In this document: positions 8,593 through 17,220 of the stretch, one piece after another
Numbering within the stretch: the stretch's first letter is position 1
How the letters are laid out: each line of letters opens with the position of its first letter
From: Brevibacterium iodinum ATCC 49514
GTDB taxonomy: Bacteria > Actinomycetota > Actinomycetes > Actinomycetales > Brevibacteriaceae
Direction: 5' to 3'
Assembly: GCF_900169265.1 (NCBI RefSeq)
Contig: NZ_FXYX01000009.1
Location: forward strand, 50,560 to 114,559
Length of the DNA stretch: 64,000 bases
Notes under the pieces: generated by a model
What the model saw: only the letters and a program-made list of their open reading frames with translations
Database searches by the model: none
Told to the model about the DNA's origin: nothing
Position numbers and translations under genes: made by a program

Positions 8593-8778
8593 ATGTGTCG
8601 AGCAGCGACGTGCCGAGTATGCGGAAAGACCACGTGGGCAGGATGCGGGCAACACATCCAGTCGGTGAAGAGCACGGTCCCGGCTGGCCAGTGGTGCAGC
8701 GGCAAGCACACCCAGGCCGAAGAGGATGCGGCCCGAGCGGCCAAGCCCGGGTTCTTCTCCCGCCTCTTCGGCCGCTGA
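8593..8778 (+). CDS. Small CxxC protein in persulfide dioxygenase operon
   Basis: A 61-residue protein beginning MCRAATCRVCGKTTWAGCGQH, with four Cys in the first 18 residues (two CxxC-like pairs), a fifth Cys in QWCSGKH and a basic FFSRLFGR tail. AAGGAG lies at good distance before ATG 8593, and the gene is the first of the operon. Similar short Cys/Trp proteins accompany sulfur-metabolism genes in actinobacteria, from memory. A role as a zinc ribbon or sulfane-sulfur carrier is an inference. It is 47 bp from the dioxygenase. Confidence 0.75.
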   Translation: MCRAATCRVCGKTTWAGCGQHIQSVKSTVPAGQWCSGKHTQAEEDAARAAKPGFFSRLFGR

Positions 8779-8825
8779 CCCGGGCGGCAGACCAAACACC
8801 CGTCGACCACGGAAAGAAGACTCCC

Positions 8826-10214
8826 ATGCTCCTCGAACGCATCTTCGACACCGACCTCGCCCATGCCAGCTACGTCATCGCCTGCCAGGCCAGCGGGGAG
8901 GCGATCGTCGTCGATCCCCGCCGGGACATCGCGGTCTACCGCGACTTCGCCGACCGCCACGGACTGACGATCACCGCCGTCACCGAGACCCACATCCACG
9001 CCGACTACCTCTCCGGCACCCGCGAACTCGCCGCCGCCACCGGAGCGACGATGTACGTCTCCGACGAAGGCGGACCCGACTGGTCATACGGGGCGGGCTT
9101 CGACGACGCGGTGCGCCTGCACGACGGTGACGAGATCGCCCTCGGCAACATCACCCTGCGCGCCTCGCACACCCCCGGCCACACTCCCGAGCACCTATCG
9201 TTCCTCGTCACCGACGGTGCCCAGGCCGACGCACCGGGGTTCATGCTCACCGGCGACTTCGTGTTCGTCGGGGACACCGGACGCCCGGACCTCCTCGACG
9301 AGGCGGTCGGCGGCTCCGATACCCGCTTCGCCGGTGCCCGCGACCTCTTCGCCAGCCTCCGCGACCGCCTGCTCACCCTCCCCGACTACGTGCAGATCCT
9401 GCCTGCCCACGGCGCCGGAAGCGCCTGCGGCAAAGCCCTGGGCTCCGTTCCGACGACCACCGTCGGCTACGAGCGCGCCTTCGCCTGGTGGTCGCCGTTC
9501 CTCCAGAGCGGCGATGAGCAGGGCTTCGTCGACGAACTGCTGTCCGGGCAGCCCGACGCCCACGCCTACTTCGCCAGGATGAAGACCGAGAACCGGGAGG
9601 GCCCGTCACTCCTCGGCGAACTCGCAGAGCTCGAGGAATTCGACGCCGGTCGCGTGCAGGAGCGGATCGAGGACGGCTCGGCGGCTTTCATCGACACCCG
9701 TCCGACCGCGGATGTCCGTGCCGGCACCCCGGCCGGGGCTCTGCACATCCCGGGGCCCGGAAAGTCCGCGAGCTTCGGCGCCTGGGTCTTCGACCCGGCT
9801 GCAGAGTCGACGCCGATCGTCGTCCTCGCCGACGACGCAGAGCAGGCAGCGGAGTTCCGGGATCATCTCATCAGGGTCGGCATCGACACGGTCACCGGCT
9901 ACGCGACGTCGCTGAACGGGATGGAGCTGCATCCGGTCGAGCTGGTCGCCCCGGCGAACCTGGCGGACGCAGCCGACATCCGCCTCCTCGATGTCCGTTC
10001 GAAGATCGAGCACGCCGGCGGCCACATCCCCGGTGCGACCCAACTCAGCGGCGGCCGCGCCCTGTGGGAACTCGACCGCCTGCCGAGCGAAGGCCGGATC
10101 GTCACCTACTGCCAGAGCGGCACCCGCAGCGCCATCACCGCCAGCGCCCTGCGCCGCGCCGGATACCGGGTCGCGGAGCTGGCCGGCTCCTACGACGCCT
10201 GGCGGTCGCTCTAG
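8826..10214 (+). CDS. MBL-fold persulfide dioxygenase fused to two rhodanese domains (CstB-like)
   Basis: A 462-residue enzyme that should oxidise glutathione- or cysteine-type persulfide and transfer sulfane sulfur in the cytoplasm. The N-terminal metallo-beta-lactamase domain has THIHADYLSG (residues 55-64), SHTPGHTPEH and GDFVFVGDTGRPDLL, the iron site of ETHE1-type dioxygenases. The first rhodanese-like domain (from about 275) has VVVLADDAEQ where a catalytic Cys loop would be, so it is inactive. The second has the active loop YCQSGTRSA. ATG 8826 matches the conserved MLLERIFDTDL start; the longer in-frame extension overlaps the small Cys gene. The adjacent CstR-like repressor supports the sulfide/persulfide assignment. 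Confidence 0.9.
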   Translation: MLLERIFDTDLAHASYVIACQASGEAIVVDPRRDIAVYRDFADRHGLTITAVTETHIHADYLSGTRELAAATGATMYVSDEGGPDWSYGAGFDDAVRLHDGDEIALGNITLRASHTPGHTPEHLSFLVTDGAQADAPGFMLTGDFVFVGDTGRPDLLDEAVGGSDTRFAGARDLFASLRDRLLTLPDYVQILPAHGAGSACGKALGSVPTTTVGYERAFAWWSPFLQSGDEQGFVDELLSGQPDAHAYFARMKTENREGPSLLGELAELEEFDAGRVQERIEDGSAAFIDTRPTADVRAGTPAGALHIPGPGKSASFGAWVFDPAAESTPIVVLADDAEQAAEFRDHLIRVGIDTVTGYATSLNGMELHPVELVAPANLADAADIRLLDVRSKIEHAGGHIPGATQLSGGRALWELDRLPSEGRIVTYCQSGTRSAITASALRRAGYRVAELAGSYDAWRSL

Positions 10215-10256
10215 TCCTGATTCGGAACAGGGAGCTGCCGGCCATCCGCGAGCCGC

Positions 10257-11822
10257 TTACCCCTCCAGATCGGGGATGATCGGAAGCTCGGTCGTCACCT
10301 CATCCCGGGGAACCACCTCGGCGCTGGTGGCAGTGTTGTCCACGGAATCGTCGGCGGGCATACCGGTCAGCCGTTCGGGGCGAAGGATCTCGCCGAGCTC
10401 ATCCCGCTCGAGCAGTCCGTGCTCGACGACGAGATCGGCGATGGATTCGTTCTTCGCCAGTGCTTCCTTCGCCAGTTTTGCTGCGGCGACATAGCCGATG
10501 ACCGGGGCGAGCGCGGTGATAACGGTGACCGAGCGGTCGACGGTGTCCTCGATATGCGCCTCGTTGGCGGTGATGCCATTGACGCAGTTGATGCGGAAAG
10601 TCTGGGCCGCGCGTTCGAGCCAGGTGATCGACTGGAACAGCGAGTGGGCGATGATCGGTTCGAAGGCGTTGAGCTGCAGCTGTCCGCCTTCGACGGCCAT
10701 GGACACGGTGACGTCGGCGCCGGCCACGGAGTACGCGACCTGGGATACCGCCTCGGGGATGACGGGATTGACCTTGCCGGGCATGATCGACGATCCCGCC
10801 TGGCGGGCGGGCAGGTTGATCTCACCGATGCCGGCCTGCGGCCCCGAGGACAGCAGGCGCAGGTCGTTGGCGATCTTCGACATCTTCAGCGCGCTGCGCT
10901 TGAGCGCACCCGAGAAGGTGATGAAAACACCCGTATCGGAGGTCGATTCGACGAGGTCGCCGGCCGTTTTCAGGTCGAGTCCGGTGATCTGCCGCAGGTG
11001 CTTGATGACCGCTTCCTTGTAACCGACCGGGGCGTTGATCGAGGTGCCGATCGCGGTCGCGCCCATGTTTACCTCGCCGAGGAGGGCGACGGCTTCCTCG
11101 AGACGTTCGACGTCCTCGCGCAGGGTCGTGGCGAAGGCGTTGAACTCCTGACCGAGCGTCATCGGCACGGCATCCTGCAGCTGGGTGCGCCCCACCTTGA
11201 CGATATGGGCGAACTCGCGGCCCTTCGCGGCGAAGGCATCGGCAAGGAGCGTGAGTTCGCCGAGGAGGTTCTGCAGTGAGAACGCCAGCGCGATCTTGAT
11301 CGCGGTCGGGTAGGTGTCGTTCGTCGACTGGCTGTGGTTCGTGTGGTCGTTGGGGTGGATGAACGCGTAGTCGCCCTTGGATCGGCCGGCGATCTCGAGG
11401 GCACGGTTGGTGATGACCTCGTTGGCGTTCATGTTCGTCGAGGTGCCGGCTCCGCCCTGGACGACGCCGACGGCGAACTGGTCGTGGAGTTTGCCTGACT
11501 TGATCTCTTCGCAGGCGGCGTCGATGAGGTTCGCGCGCTGGTCGTCGAGCGCGCCGATCTCAGCGTTCGCCCGAGCGGCGGCCTGTTTGACGCAGGCGAA
11601 GGCGCGGACGAAGTCGGGGTAGACGGAGATGGGACGGCGGGCGATGGGGAAGTTCTCATTCGCTCTGGCCGTGTGCACGCCCCAGTACGCGGTGTCGGGG
11701 ATCTCGAGGCTGCCGATCGAGTCGGTCTCGGTGCGGGTGGGGAGGTTCGGGTTCGCCGCGGTCGGTGAGGTGAGGGGAAGGGAGGCGGTATTGGGTGATG
11801 CGGAGGCGTTTGGCTCAGTCAT
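10257..11822 (-). CDS. aspA: Aspartate ammonia-lyase
   Basis: A 521-residue member of the aspartase/fumarase superfamily that converts aspartate to fumarate and ammonia. The signature GSSIMPGKVNPVIPE and the upstream GGAGTSTNMNANEVI and NHSQSTNDTYPTAIKIAL motifs are all present. They favour aspartase over class II fumarase. The first 35 residues are a Pro/Ser/Thr-rich extension before the conserved TETDSIGSLEIP, so a downstream start is possible, although no better ribosome-binding site was seen. The gene is convergent with the persulfide dioxygenase and transcribed alone. Confidence 0.88.
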   Translation of the reverse strand: MTEPNASASPNTASLPLTSPTAANPNLPTRTETDSIGSLEIPDTAYWGVHTARANENFPIARRPISVYPDFVRAFACVKQAAARANAEIGALDDQRANLIDAACEEIKSGKLHDQFAVGVVQGGAGTSTNMNANEVITNRALEIAGRSKGDYAFIHPNDHTNHSQSTNDTYPTAIKIALAFSLQNLLGELTLLADAFAAKGREFAHIVKVGRTQLQDAVPMTLGQEFNAFATTLREDVERLEEAVALLGEVNMGATAIGTSINAPVGYKEAVIKHLRQITGLDLKTAGDLVESTSDTGVFITFSGALKRSALKMSKIANDLRLLSSGPQAGIGEINLPARQAGSSIMPGKVNPVIPEAVSQVAYSVAGADVTVSMAVEGGQLQLNAFEPIIAHSLFQSITWLERAAQTFRINCVNGITANEAHIEDTVDRSVTVITALAPVIGYVAAAKLAKEALAKNESIADLVVEHGLLERDELGEILRPERLTGMPADDSVDNTATSAEVVPRDEVTTELPIIPDLEG

Positions 11823-11878
11823 AGTGATTTCAGAGTCTCACATTTTGGCCGCTGACCGAAGGGGTAGTCGATGTGACC

Positions 11879-12202
11879 TCAGGAACTGAAGTGGTAGTCC
11901 GAGTGCGCCGCGCAGCGGGGGTTGAAAGGTGCGGCGCATTCCGGGCACCCATCGACACTCTTATACGTCTCGATCGTCAGTTCGCTCCAGCAGTTCCCGC
12001 ACAGGATCGCGGGCTGGTCGAACTTCTCGCGTGGCCATTGCTGAGCGGGATGATCCGCAGTCTCAGAATGGCACAGGTGGCACGGATAGTAGCGGTCGCA
12101 GCAGGCGAAGCGGATCGCGATGATGTCGAGTTCGGTGGCGTAGTGGACGCACCGAGTGTGCTCAGCGACGGTCTTGCCGAAGACCTCGGGAGTTCGCGTC
12201 AT
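11879..12202 (-). CDS. CHY zinc finger protein
   Basis: A 107-residue zinc protein. The CHY motif RCVHYATELDIIAIRF is followed by CCDRYYPCHLCHSE, a WPREKFDQPAILCGNCWSEL segment, and a second zinc site CPECAAPFNPRCAAH. The spacing of Cys and His fits a three-zinc CHY finger. In bacteria these are stand-alone proteins of unknown role, perhaps in metal storage or ubiquitin-like chemistry. It is divergent from the DUF2891 gene. Confidence 0.88.
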   Translation of the reverse strand: MTRTPEVFGKTVAEHTRCVHYATELDIIAIRFACCDRYYPCHLCHSETADHPAQQWPREKFDQPAILCGNCWSELTIETYKSVDGCPECAAPFNPRCAAHSDYHFSS

Positions 12203-12332
12203 CGCTCGTTCGTCCTCTCGTACGACTTTCGACCGAGAATGGTCCCGGTCGGATCCAGCCTAACTGCAGCGAATCGCTGCCGGTCGATTGCAATCAAACG
12301 GTCGCCCTAGTGTTCGCCCGCGTAGAGTGGAA

Positions 12333-12341
12333 CCCCCCCCC
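12333..12341. repeat. Poly-C tract of nine bases
   Basis: Nine consecutive C lie 17 bases before the ATG of the DUF2891 gene, between a possible -10 (TAGAGT) and the ribosome-binding site GAGGA. Such tracts can change length by slippage. Confidence 0.6.
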
Positions 12342-12357
12342 GAGCCGATGAGGATCC

Positions 12358-13407
12358 ATGCCGCAGATTGACGACTACGTCCACCCCTTCGCCGAGGTGG
12401 CGCTGAGCAACGTCACCCGTGCATATCCGTTCGCCTCCCATCATCTGGCGCGGAGTCTGGCCGATATTGTGCCAGCGGTGGAGAAGCACCCCGCATTCGC
12501 GAACTCCTATGACTGGCATTCAAGCGTGCATATGCACTACCTGCTGGCGTCTTTGCTGGAGACCGAGGTGGCGCAGGGGGCCGGTTGGCGCGAACGTGCG
12601 ATCGTCGTTCTGTCCTCACACCTGAGCGAGGAGAATATGCTCGCCGAGGCGGCCTTTCTCCGTGAGAATCCCTCGTGGGAGCGGCCGTATGGCTGGGCGT
12701 GGGCGGCCGAACTCGACCGGGTGCTCAATGCCAGCGAAGTTCCGGAGTTGCGCGCGCTTGGTACCCACACGCAAGTGCTCGCCGAGACGGTTTTCGACTT
12801 GGTGGTTGCATGGCTGCCGAAGGTGGCCGCGCCGGTTCGGCATGGAGTGCACTCGAATACGGCCTTCGGTCTGCGTCGTATCCTCATCGGTGCTCGTGCG
12901 GCAGACCGGCATGATGTTGTCGACGTCATCGCCGGTGCGGCGCGTCGATTCTTCGCCGAGGATGCCGCGTGGAACTTCCGGCAGGAACGCAGCGGTCACG
13001 ACTTCCTCTCCCCCGGGCTGTGCGAGGCCGACCTCATGGCTGAGATCCTCACCGAGGATGAGCTTGCGTCATGGCTGTCAAGTTTCCTTTCGGAGCTGTC
13101 TCCCGAGTCGCCGGCGCTCACACCCGTAAAGGTCCTCGACCCTACCGACGGTCAGCAGAGCCATCTTTACGGTTTGGGACTCTCTGTCGCGGCATCGGTA
13201 ATGCGACTAGCTCCGAAGCTAGAGGCGATCGCGGAGAATCCAAGCGATGATGTCCTCATGGTTCAAGCAAAAGGCATGCTCACGCGAGTCGATTCATTAA
13301 TGGCGCCAGGACTCGAAGCTGCGGTGTCAGGCGAGTATGTATCTTCCCATTGGCTCGCGACGTTTGCTTGGGAAGCATTGATTCAGCGAGTCGGCCATCA
13401 GCACTAG
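12358..13407 (+). CDS. DUF2891 family protein
   Basis: A 349-residue soluble protein matching the DUF2891 family, with WHSSVHMHYLLASLL, RPYGWAWAAEL, VRHGVHSNTAFGL and GHDFLSPGLCEADLM. The family has an all-helical toroid-like look and conserved His residues. An enzymatic role on sugars or peptides has been guessed but not shown. The ATG has GAGGA upstream. Base composition falls from high GC to roughly half GC after about 13140, so the last ~90 residues (from VLDPTDGQQSHLYGLGL) share the composition of the following island. They may have been replaced by recombination. Confidence 0.85.
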   Translation: MPQIDDYVHPFAEVALSNVTRAYPFASHHLARSLADIVPAVEKHPAFANSYDWHSSVHMHYLLASLLETEVAQGAGWRERAIVVLSSHLSEENMLAEAAFLRENPSWERPYGWAWAAELDRVLNASEVPELRALGTHTQVLAETVFDLVVAWLPKVAAPVRHGVHSNTAFGLRRILIGARAADRHDVVDVIAGAARRFFAEDAAWNFRQERSGHDFLSPGLCEADLMAEILTEDELASWLSSFLSELSPESPALTPVKVLDPTDGQQSHLYGLGLSVAASVMRLAPKLEAIAENPSDDVLMVQAKGMLTRVDSLMAPGLEAAVSGEYVSSHWLATFAWEALIQRVGHQH

Positions 13408-13437
13408 TGAAATCCAGCTGCCCCGGCAACTTCATCG

Positions 13438-16437
13438 CTAGAACAGCTTGTCTTTCTGATCGTCGTTGTATTCGAGCCGAATTGGTGTCTCTTCATGGCT
13501 TAGATCAATTGACGGAGCTTTAGAGCTGCGGCTCTTTGCCTCTTCGATCGCCGGGCCTGTCGTCAAATAGTCATAGAGCGCTGCATCAATGGGGTACTCC
13601 AGGTTGAGGTCCATCGTGACAACGTCCAAGCTCTTCCCGTTCTCCCCAGGCATCTTTGTTTGCACTGGGTCCGAGGACGTGGCCTGGCCCAAGTAGTAAA
13701 AGTCCGTGCCTTCAGCGTCGTCCTTCTTAGCAAAGAGATACAGCGGGATCTCATTGTTCACAATCGACCGGACTTCCTTGCTCTGCAATGTCCTCTTGCT
13801 GCGTGTGAACCAACGGAGCGTGTTCTCGCTGACAAAAGAGTCTTCGTACGAAGTGCTCGCGGACACGTCGTCATCTTTGTGATAAGTCACGAAGATTGGA
13901 CACGAATTGGAGTAGACGTCGACTTTGTACCCGTACATCGTCCCCTTTTGATCGCTTTGCCAATTGAGCAGTCTGCAAACATCTTTGCGCGAGTACTTCT
14001 TCCCTGCCTCTAGACGTTCATCCCAGCGGTACCTGTGACGGGATAAGAAGAGTCCTGTCTCAATCGCATCATTCAAATGGGCTAAGAAGCTGGGCGAGTG
14101 TTCAAGCAGGTCCAGAAATTCTGAGGTTAGAGTGATCCTGTCGTCTGTCCAATCGACGATCGGAGTCCCGTATTTTTTCTGATCACCCTCAGTGAAGAAT
14201 TCAAAGTTGAAAATTCTTTCAATGGAGTCAATTGTGGCCTGGTCTGAAGTCGCTCCCTTTTGATCAAAAAGCGAGCGAAGGTCTCTCACAGTCACAGGAG
14301 TTCTTGCACTCACTAGTTGCTCGAGCACCAGAAGTTCATGGGGCCGTTTGCCGTTCAGAAACTCCTGACTGACCATCGACAGGATCTGACTTTCTCTGTC
14401 TGTGGGCTGCTCGTCGACAACTTTGAATGCGTTGAGCAGTTTCCAATAGTTGCCACGCGCACTGGCGATTACTACTGGGTCAACAACATCAAAGCGCGCA
14501 TAGTCCATCAGCATCGGCGGCCTACCGAGTCGGGTATGCAGGTCTCTAAAGGACTGCTTGAGGTTCTTCAGGCTATCCAGGCGTGTGGACTCGATCGACT
14601 TGAAGATTCGCTCCTTTGCGACCGCATCAAAGTTAATGCTTGAAAGTCCAGAAACCGCGCCGACATCTTGCGCTTCAATCATCCTCTTCCGGAGAGAGTC
14701 CTTGTTCAGGCTGCTGTCTCCGAAGAGCGCAATCGGCACGAGGAAGTTGTTCGTGTAGTTACCGATGAAGTCGATAACGATGAGATGGCTCTTGCCAGCT
14801 GCCTTGCGCAGTCCGCGGCCGAGCTGCTGAGTAAAGATGATGCTCGACTGAGTTTGCCGAAGCATGACCACTTGGTTGACTGTCCGGATATCAATGCCTT
14901 CGTTAAACACATCGACGGAGATGATGTAGTCGAGCTCTCCGTTTTCGAGCTGGGCGACGACACGTTCACGGGTTTCTACCGAATCTTCACCAGTTAGAGC
15001 TCGCGTTCGAAGCCGTTTGCCATGTACTTCGTTCTGGTTGAGAAGCGTCGATAGCTCTCGAGCTTCATCTTTTCGGCTGCAGAACATGAGGCCTCTGACC
15101 GGGTCGCCTACGTGCCCATAACGCTCAATCACCTGAATCAGGTGAGCTACTCTCTCTGGGGCAACGAGGTTCCGCAGCTGGCTTGTGTCACCGATAACTT
15201 CGCCGTCCTTCTCGAAGTCGGTGACACCGTAATAGTGGAACGGGGCGAGCATGTCTTCCTCGAGCGCCTTCTGTAGTCGAATCTCATAGGGCACGTTATA
15301 GTCGAACAGGCTATAGACATTGAAATCGTCTGACCGCTCGGGAGTAGCGGTGATTCCAAGCATGAAGTCCGGGGTGAAGTACTGAATGATGTTCTGGTGC
15401 AACCTCGCACCAGCCCTATGAACCTCATCGATGAGGATGTAGTCGAAGTGGTCGCGTGCGATTTGGTTCAGCTTTTCAGGAGACCCCAGTGACTGCACGG
15501 TTGCAAATACGAATCGTCGATCAAGTTCTCTACGTGACCCGACGAACTTCCCAACCTCGTGTTCCTCAAGATCGAGCACCTTGGTGAATTCCTCAATCGC
15601 GCGATCGAGAATTTGTTCTCGGTGCACGACGAAGAGCACTCGTTCCGGATTTGCGGCCTTCACGTCTAGCGCCGCGAGAATGGTCTTACCTGTGCCAGTC
15701 GCCGACACGACTAGAGCTTTATCCTCACCCGAGTCGCGTACTTTTCGAATTTCAAGGAGAGCCTCTGCCTGCATCGCGTTGGCGACAATCTGAGTACGAG
15801 TCCCTGGCAGCTGAAGGTTCGACCTCGAAACTTCGCTACGTGCGGAAGGCGGGACGTACAACTCTTCGTATACATTGATCCAGTCATCGCTCAGCAGCGT
15901 GGCGGACTCAAGCTGGATATCAATAGCAGCAGCAAGCTGCTGAACAATATCGCCGTCAGGAAGTGCTGAGAACCTCAGGTTCCACTCGTGGTTTCGCTTG
16001 AGCGCCCGAGAAGTCAGATTTGAGCTACCCACGATCGCTGTGGTCGTAGCTGCTTGCTCAAAGATGAAGCCTTTGGGATGGAAACCTCTTGTGTCATCTT
16101 CAAACACGTACACTTCGATGCCAAGGTCGTGGAGATTCTTCAGTTCCCTAAATGACTCAGGTGAATTGAAACCCAAGTAAGTCGAAGTGATGATTCGGCC
16201 CCGGCCCGGGAACTCAATCAGTGGTTGCTTCAATGAAGCGATTGCATCTGAACTGACAAATGCAACTGAAAAGGTGAAGCTCTTCGAGCGTCTCAGTTCT
16301 TCAAGGATCGCTTTGTGCATCGTGTTGGCTTCAACATTTGAAACTAACATCGGGTTGAAGAGGCGTTCCGCGGGCGACGAACGATCAAGAAATCCGAACG
16401 CTGTGTCTCGCTGAACATGCTCTGGAACTGTTGCCAC
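13438..16437 (-). CDS. PLD-like nuclease / DEAD-DEAH helicase / DUF3427 fusion
   Basis: A 999-residue multidomain protein. Residues ~20-190 form a phospholipase D-type nuclease domain (TRGFHPKGFIF, then VGSSNLTSRALKRNHEW, one HxK motif). A superfamily 2 helicase follows (Walker A SATGTGKTILAAL, IDEVHRAGA, GITATPERSD, QLGRGLRKAAGKSH). The C-terminal ~350 residues are DUF3427 (LLNWQSDQKGTMYGYKV, FVTYHKDDDVSASTSYED). GTG 16437 starts two bases after the NUDIX stop, so the genes are translationally coupled. GC is near 50%, unlike neighbours, and an IS3 remnant lies upstream, which suggests transfer. The single PLD motif implies a dimeric nuclease. Phage defence or DNA repair is an inference. Confidence 0.9.
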   Translation of the reverse strand: MATVPEHVQRDTAFGFLDRSSPAERLFNPMLVSNVEANTMHKAILEELRRSKSFTFSVAFVSSDAIASLKQPLIEFPGRGRIITSTYLGFNSPESFRELKNLHDLGIEVYVFEDDTRGFHPKGFIFEQAATTTAIVGSSNLTSRALKRNHEWNLRFSALPDGDIVQQLAAAIDIQLESATLLSDDWINVYEELYVPPSARSEVSRSNLQLPGTRTQIVANAMQAEALLEIRKVRDSGEDKALVVSATGTGKTILAALDVKAANPERVLFVVHREQILDRAIEEFTKVLDLEEHEVGKFVGSRRELDRRFVFATVQSLGSPEKLNQIARDHFDYILIDEVHRAGARLHQNIIQYFTPDFMLGITATPERSDDFNVYSLFDYNVPYEIRLQKALEEDMLAPFHYYGVTDFEKDGEVIGDTSQLRNLVAPERVAHLIQVIERYGHVGDPVRGLMFCSRKDEARELSTLLNQNEVHGKRLRTRALTGEDSVETRERVVAQLENGELDYIISVDVFNEGIDIRTVNQVVMLRQTQSSIIFTQQLGRGLRKAAGKSHLIVIDFIGNYTNNFLVPIALFGDSSLNKDSLRKRMIEAQDVGAVSGLSSINFDAVAKERIFKSIESTRLDSLKNLKQSFRDLHTRLGRPPMLMDYARFDVVDPVVIASARGNYWKLLNAFKVVDEQPTDRESQILSMVSQEFLNGKRPHELLVLEQLVSARTPVTVRDLRSLFDQKGATSDQATIDSIERIFNFEFFTEGDQKKYGTPIVDWTDDRITLTSEFLDLLEHSPSFLAHLNDAIETGLFLSRHRYRWDERLEAGKKYSRKDVCRLLNWQSDQKGTMYGYKVDVYSNSCPIFVTYHKDDDVSASTSYEDSFVSENTLRWFTRSKRTLQSKEVRSIVNNEIPLYLFAKKDDAEGTDFYYLGQATSSDPVQTKMPGENGKSLDVVTMDLNLEYPIDAALYDYLTTGPAIEEAKSRSSKAPSIDLSHEETPIRLEYNDDQKDKLF

Positions 16438-16439
16438 GC

Positions 16440-16847
16440 CTACTCCTCGGTCATTGAGAAATCTTGCACCACCTTTTCAACTGCAGGTATATCAGCTGGC
16501 GCCCACTCCACCGAATCGAGGTCGGTTGCTTCGATCCATCGAATTTCGGAATGTTCAGTTAGTTTCGGTTCGCCTTCGACTAGCTTTGAGTAGAAGGTAG
16601 TCAGGGTGACGAAGCCAAAATCGTACTCGTGCCGAGTCGAAGCGACTTCATCTCCTATCTCAGCCGTGCATAATAGCTCTTCTTGGAGCTCCCGGACGAG
16701 AGCCGCACGAGGAGTTTCACCGGCTTCGATCTTGCCACCGGGAAACTCCCACATGCCGGGCAGAGACATTGTTGCGCTTCTTTGCGCTGCCAAGACATTT
16801 GGACCGTCGACTATGATGGCACCCACGACGTTGATTTCTTTCTTCAT
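16440..16847 (-). CDS. NUDIX hydrolase, MutT/8-oxo-dGTP type
   Basis: A 135-residue (deoxy)nucleoside triphosphate pyrophosphohydrolase. The complete NUDIX box GGKIEAGETPRAALVRELQEEL (read as G38 to about L58) follows SLPGMWEFP, as in MutT. It begins KKEINVVGAIIVDGPNVLAAQR, typical of the CTP/8-oxo-dGTP subgroup. It is the first gene of a two-gene unit with the DUF3427 helicase and shares its low GC. In this pairing the NUDIX enzyme may clear a modified nucleotide or signal linked to the helicase-nuclease; that function is not established. Confidence 0.9.
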   Translation of the reverse strand: MKKEINVVGAIIVDGPNVLAAQRSATMSLPGMWEFPGGKIEAGETPRAALVRELQEELLCTAEIGDEVASTRHEYDFGFVTLTTFYSKLVEGEPKLTEHSEIRWIEATDLDSVEWAPADIPAVEKVVQDFSMTEE

Positions 16848-16911
16848 GGTTCCCTGCTTCCTTCTCCCTAGATGGCTCCCACCCTACCGACTCGCTAAGT
16901 GTTTCTAGGTG

Positions 16912-17156
16912 CACCGTCGCGTCTGTCGAATCGAAGGGCGACTCATACGATAACGCCCTCGCCGAGCGCTGAACTCTCTCTATAAGGTCGAGCTGATCCG
17001 GAACTAGGATCCGTAAAAAATACTGACGATATCGAGGTCGCCACGGCGAAGTGGGTGCAGTGGTTCAACACGTACCGGCCTCACGGAGCACCCGGTGAGG
17101 CGACTCCAACCGCGTTCCGACCAGAGTATTTCAACACGCTGCCACAGGTTGGCTAG
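16912..17156 (+). pseudogene. IS3-family transposase remnant (C-terminal end)
   Basis: The plus strand encodes ASVESKGDSYDNALAER, the region around the catalytic Glu of IS3-type DDE transposases. In a second frame it continues LNSLYKVELIRN; the shift is explained by one missing C in GAGCG-CTGAAC near 16970. A third segment, DDIEVATAKWVQWFNTYRPH, runs to a TAG at 17154-17156. No N-terminal half or terminal inverted repeats were found. The remnant marks the upstream edge of the low-GC helicase-NUDIX island. Confidence 0.8.
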
Positions 17157-17220
17157 CTCGTGTGTCAGTTGATGAATTCCAAGTAGAAAACTCTCCATCA
17201 AACCCGGGACTTGACGCCCC

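Noticed and set aside
8544..8825. A 94-residue N-terminal extension of the persulfide dioxygenase
   Set aside because: It overlaps operator 2 and the small Cys gene in another frame; the family starts at MLLERIF.
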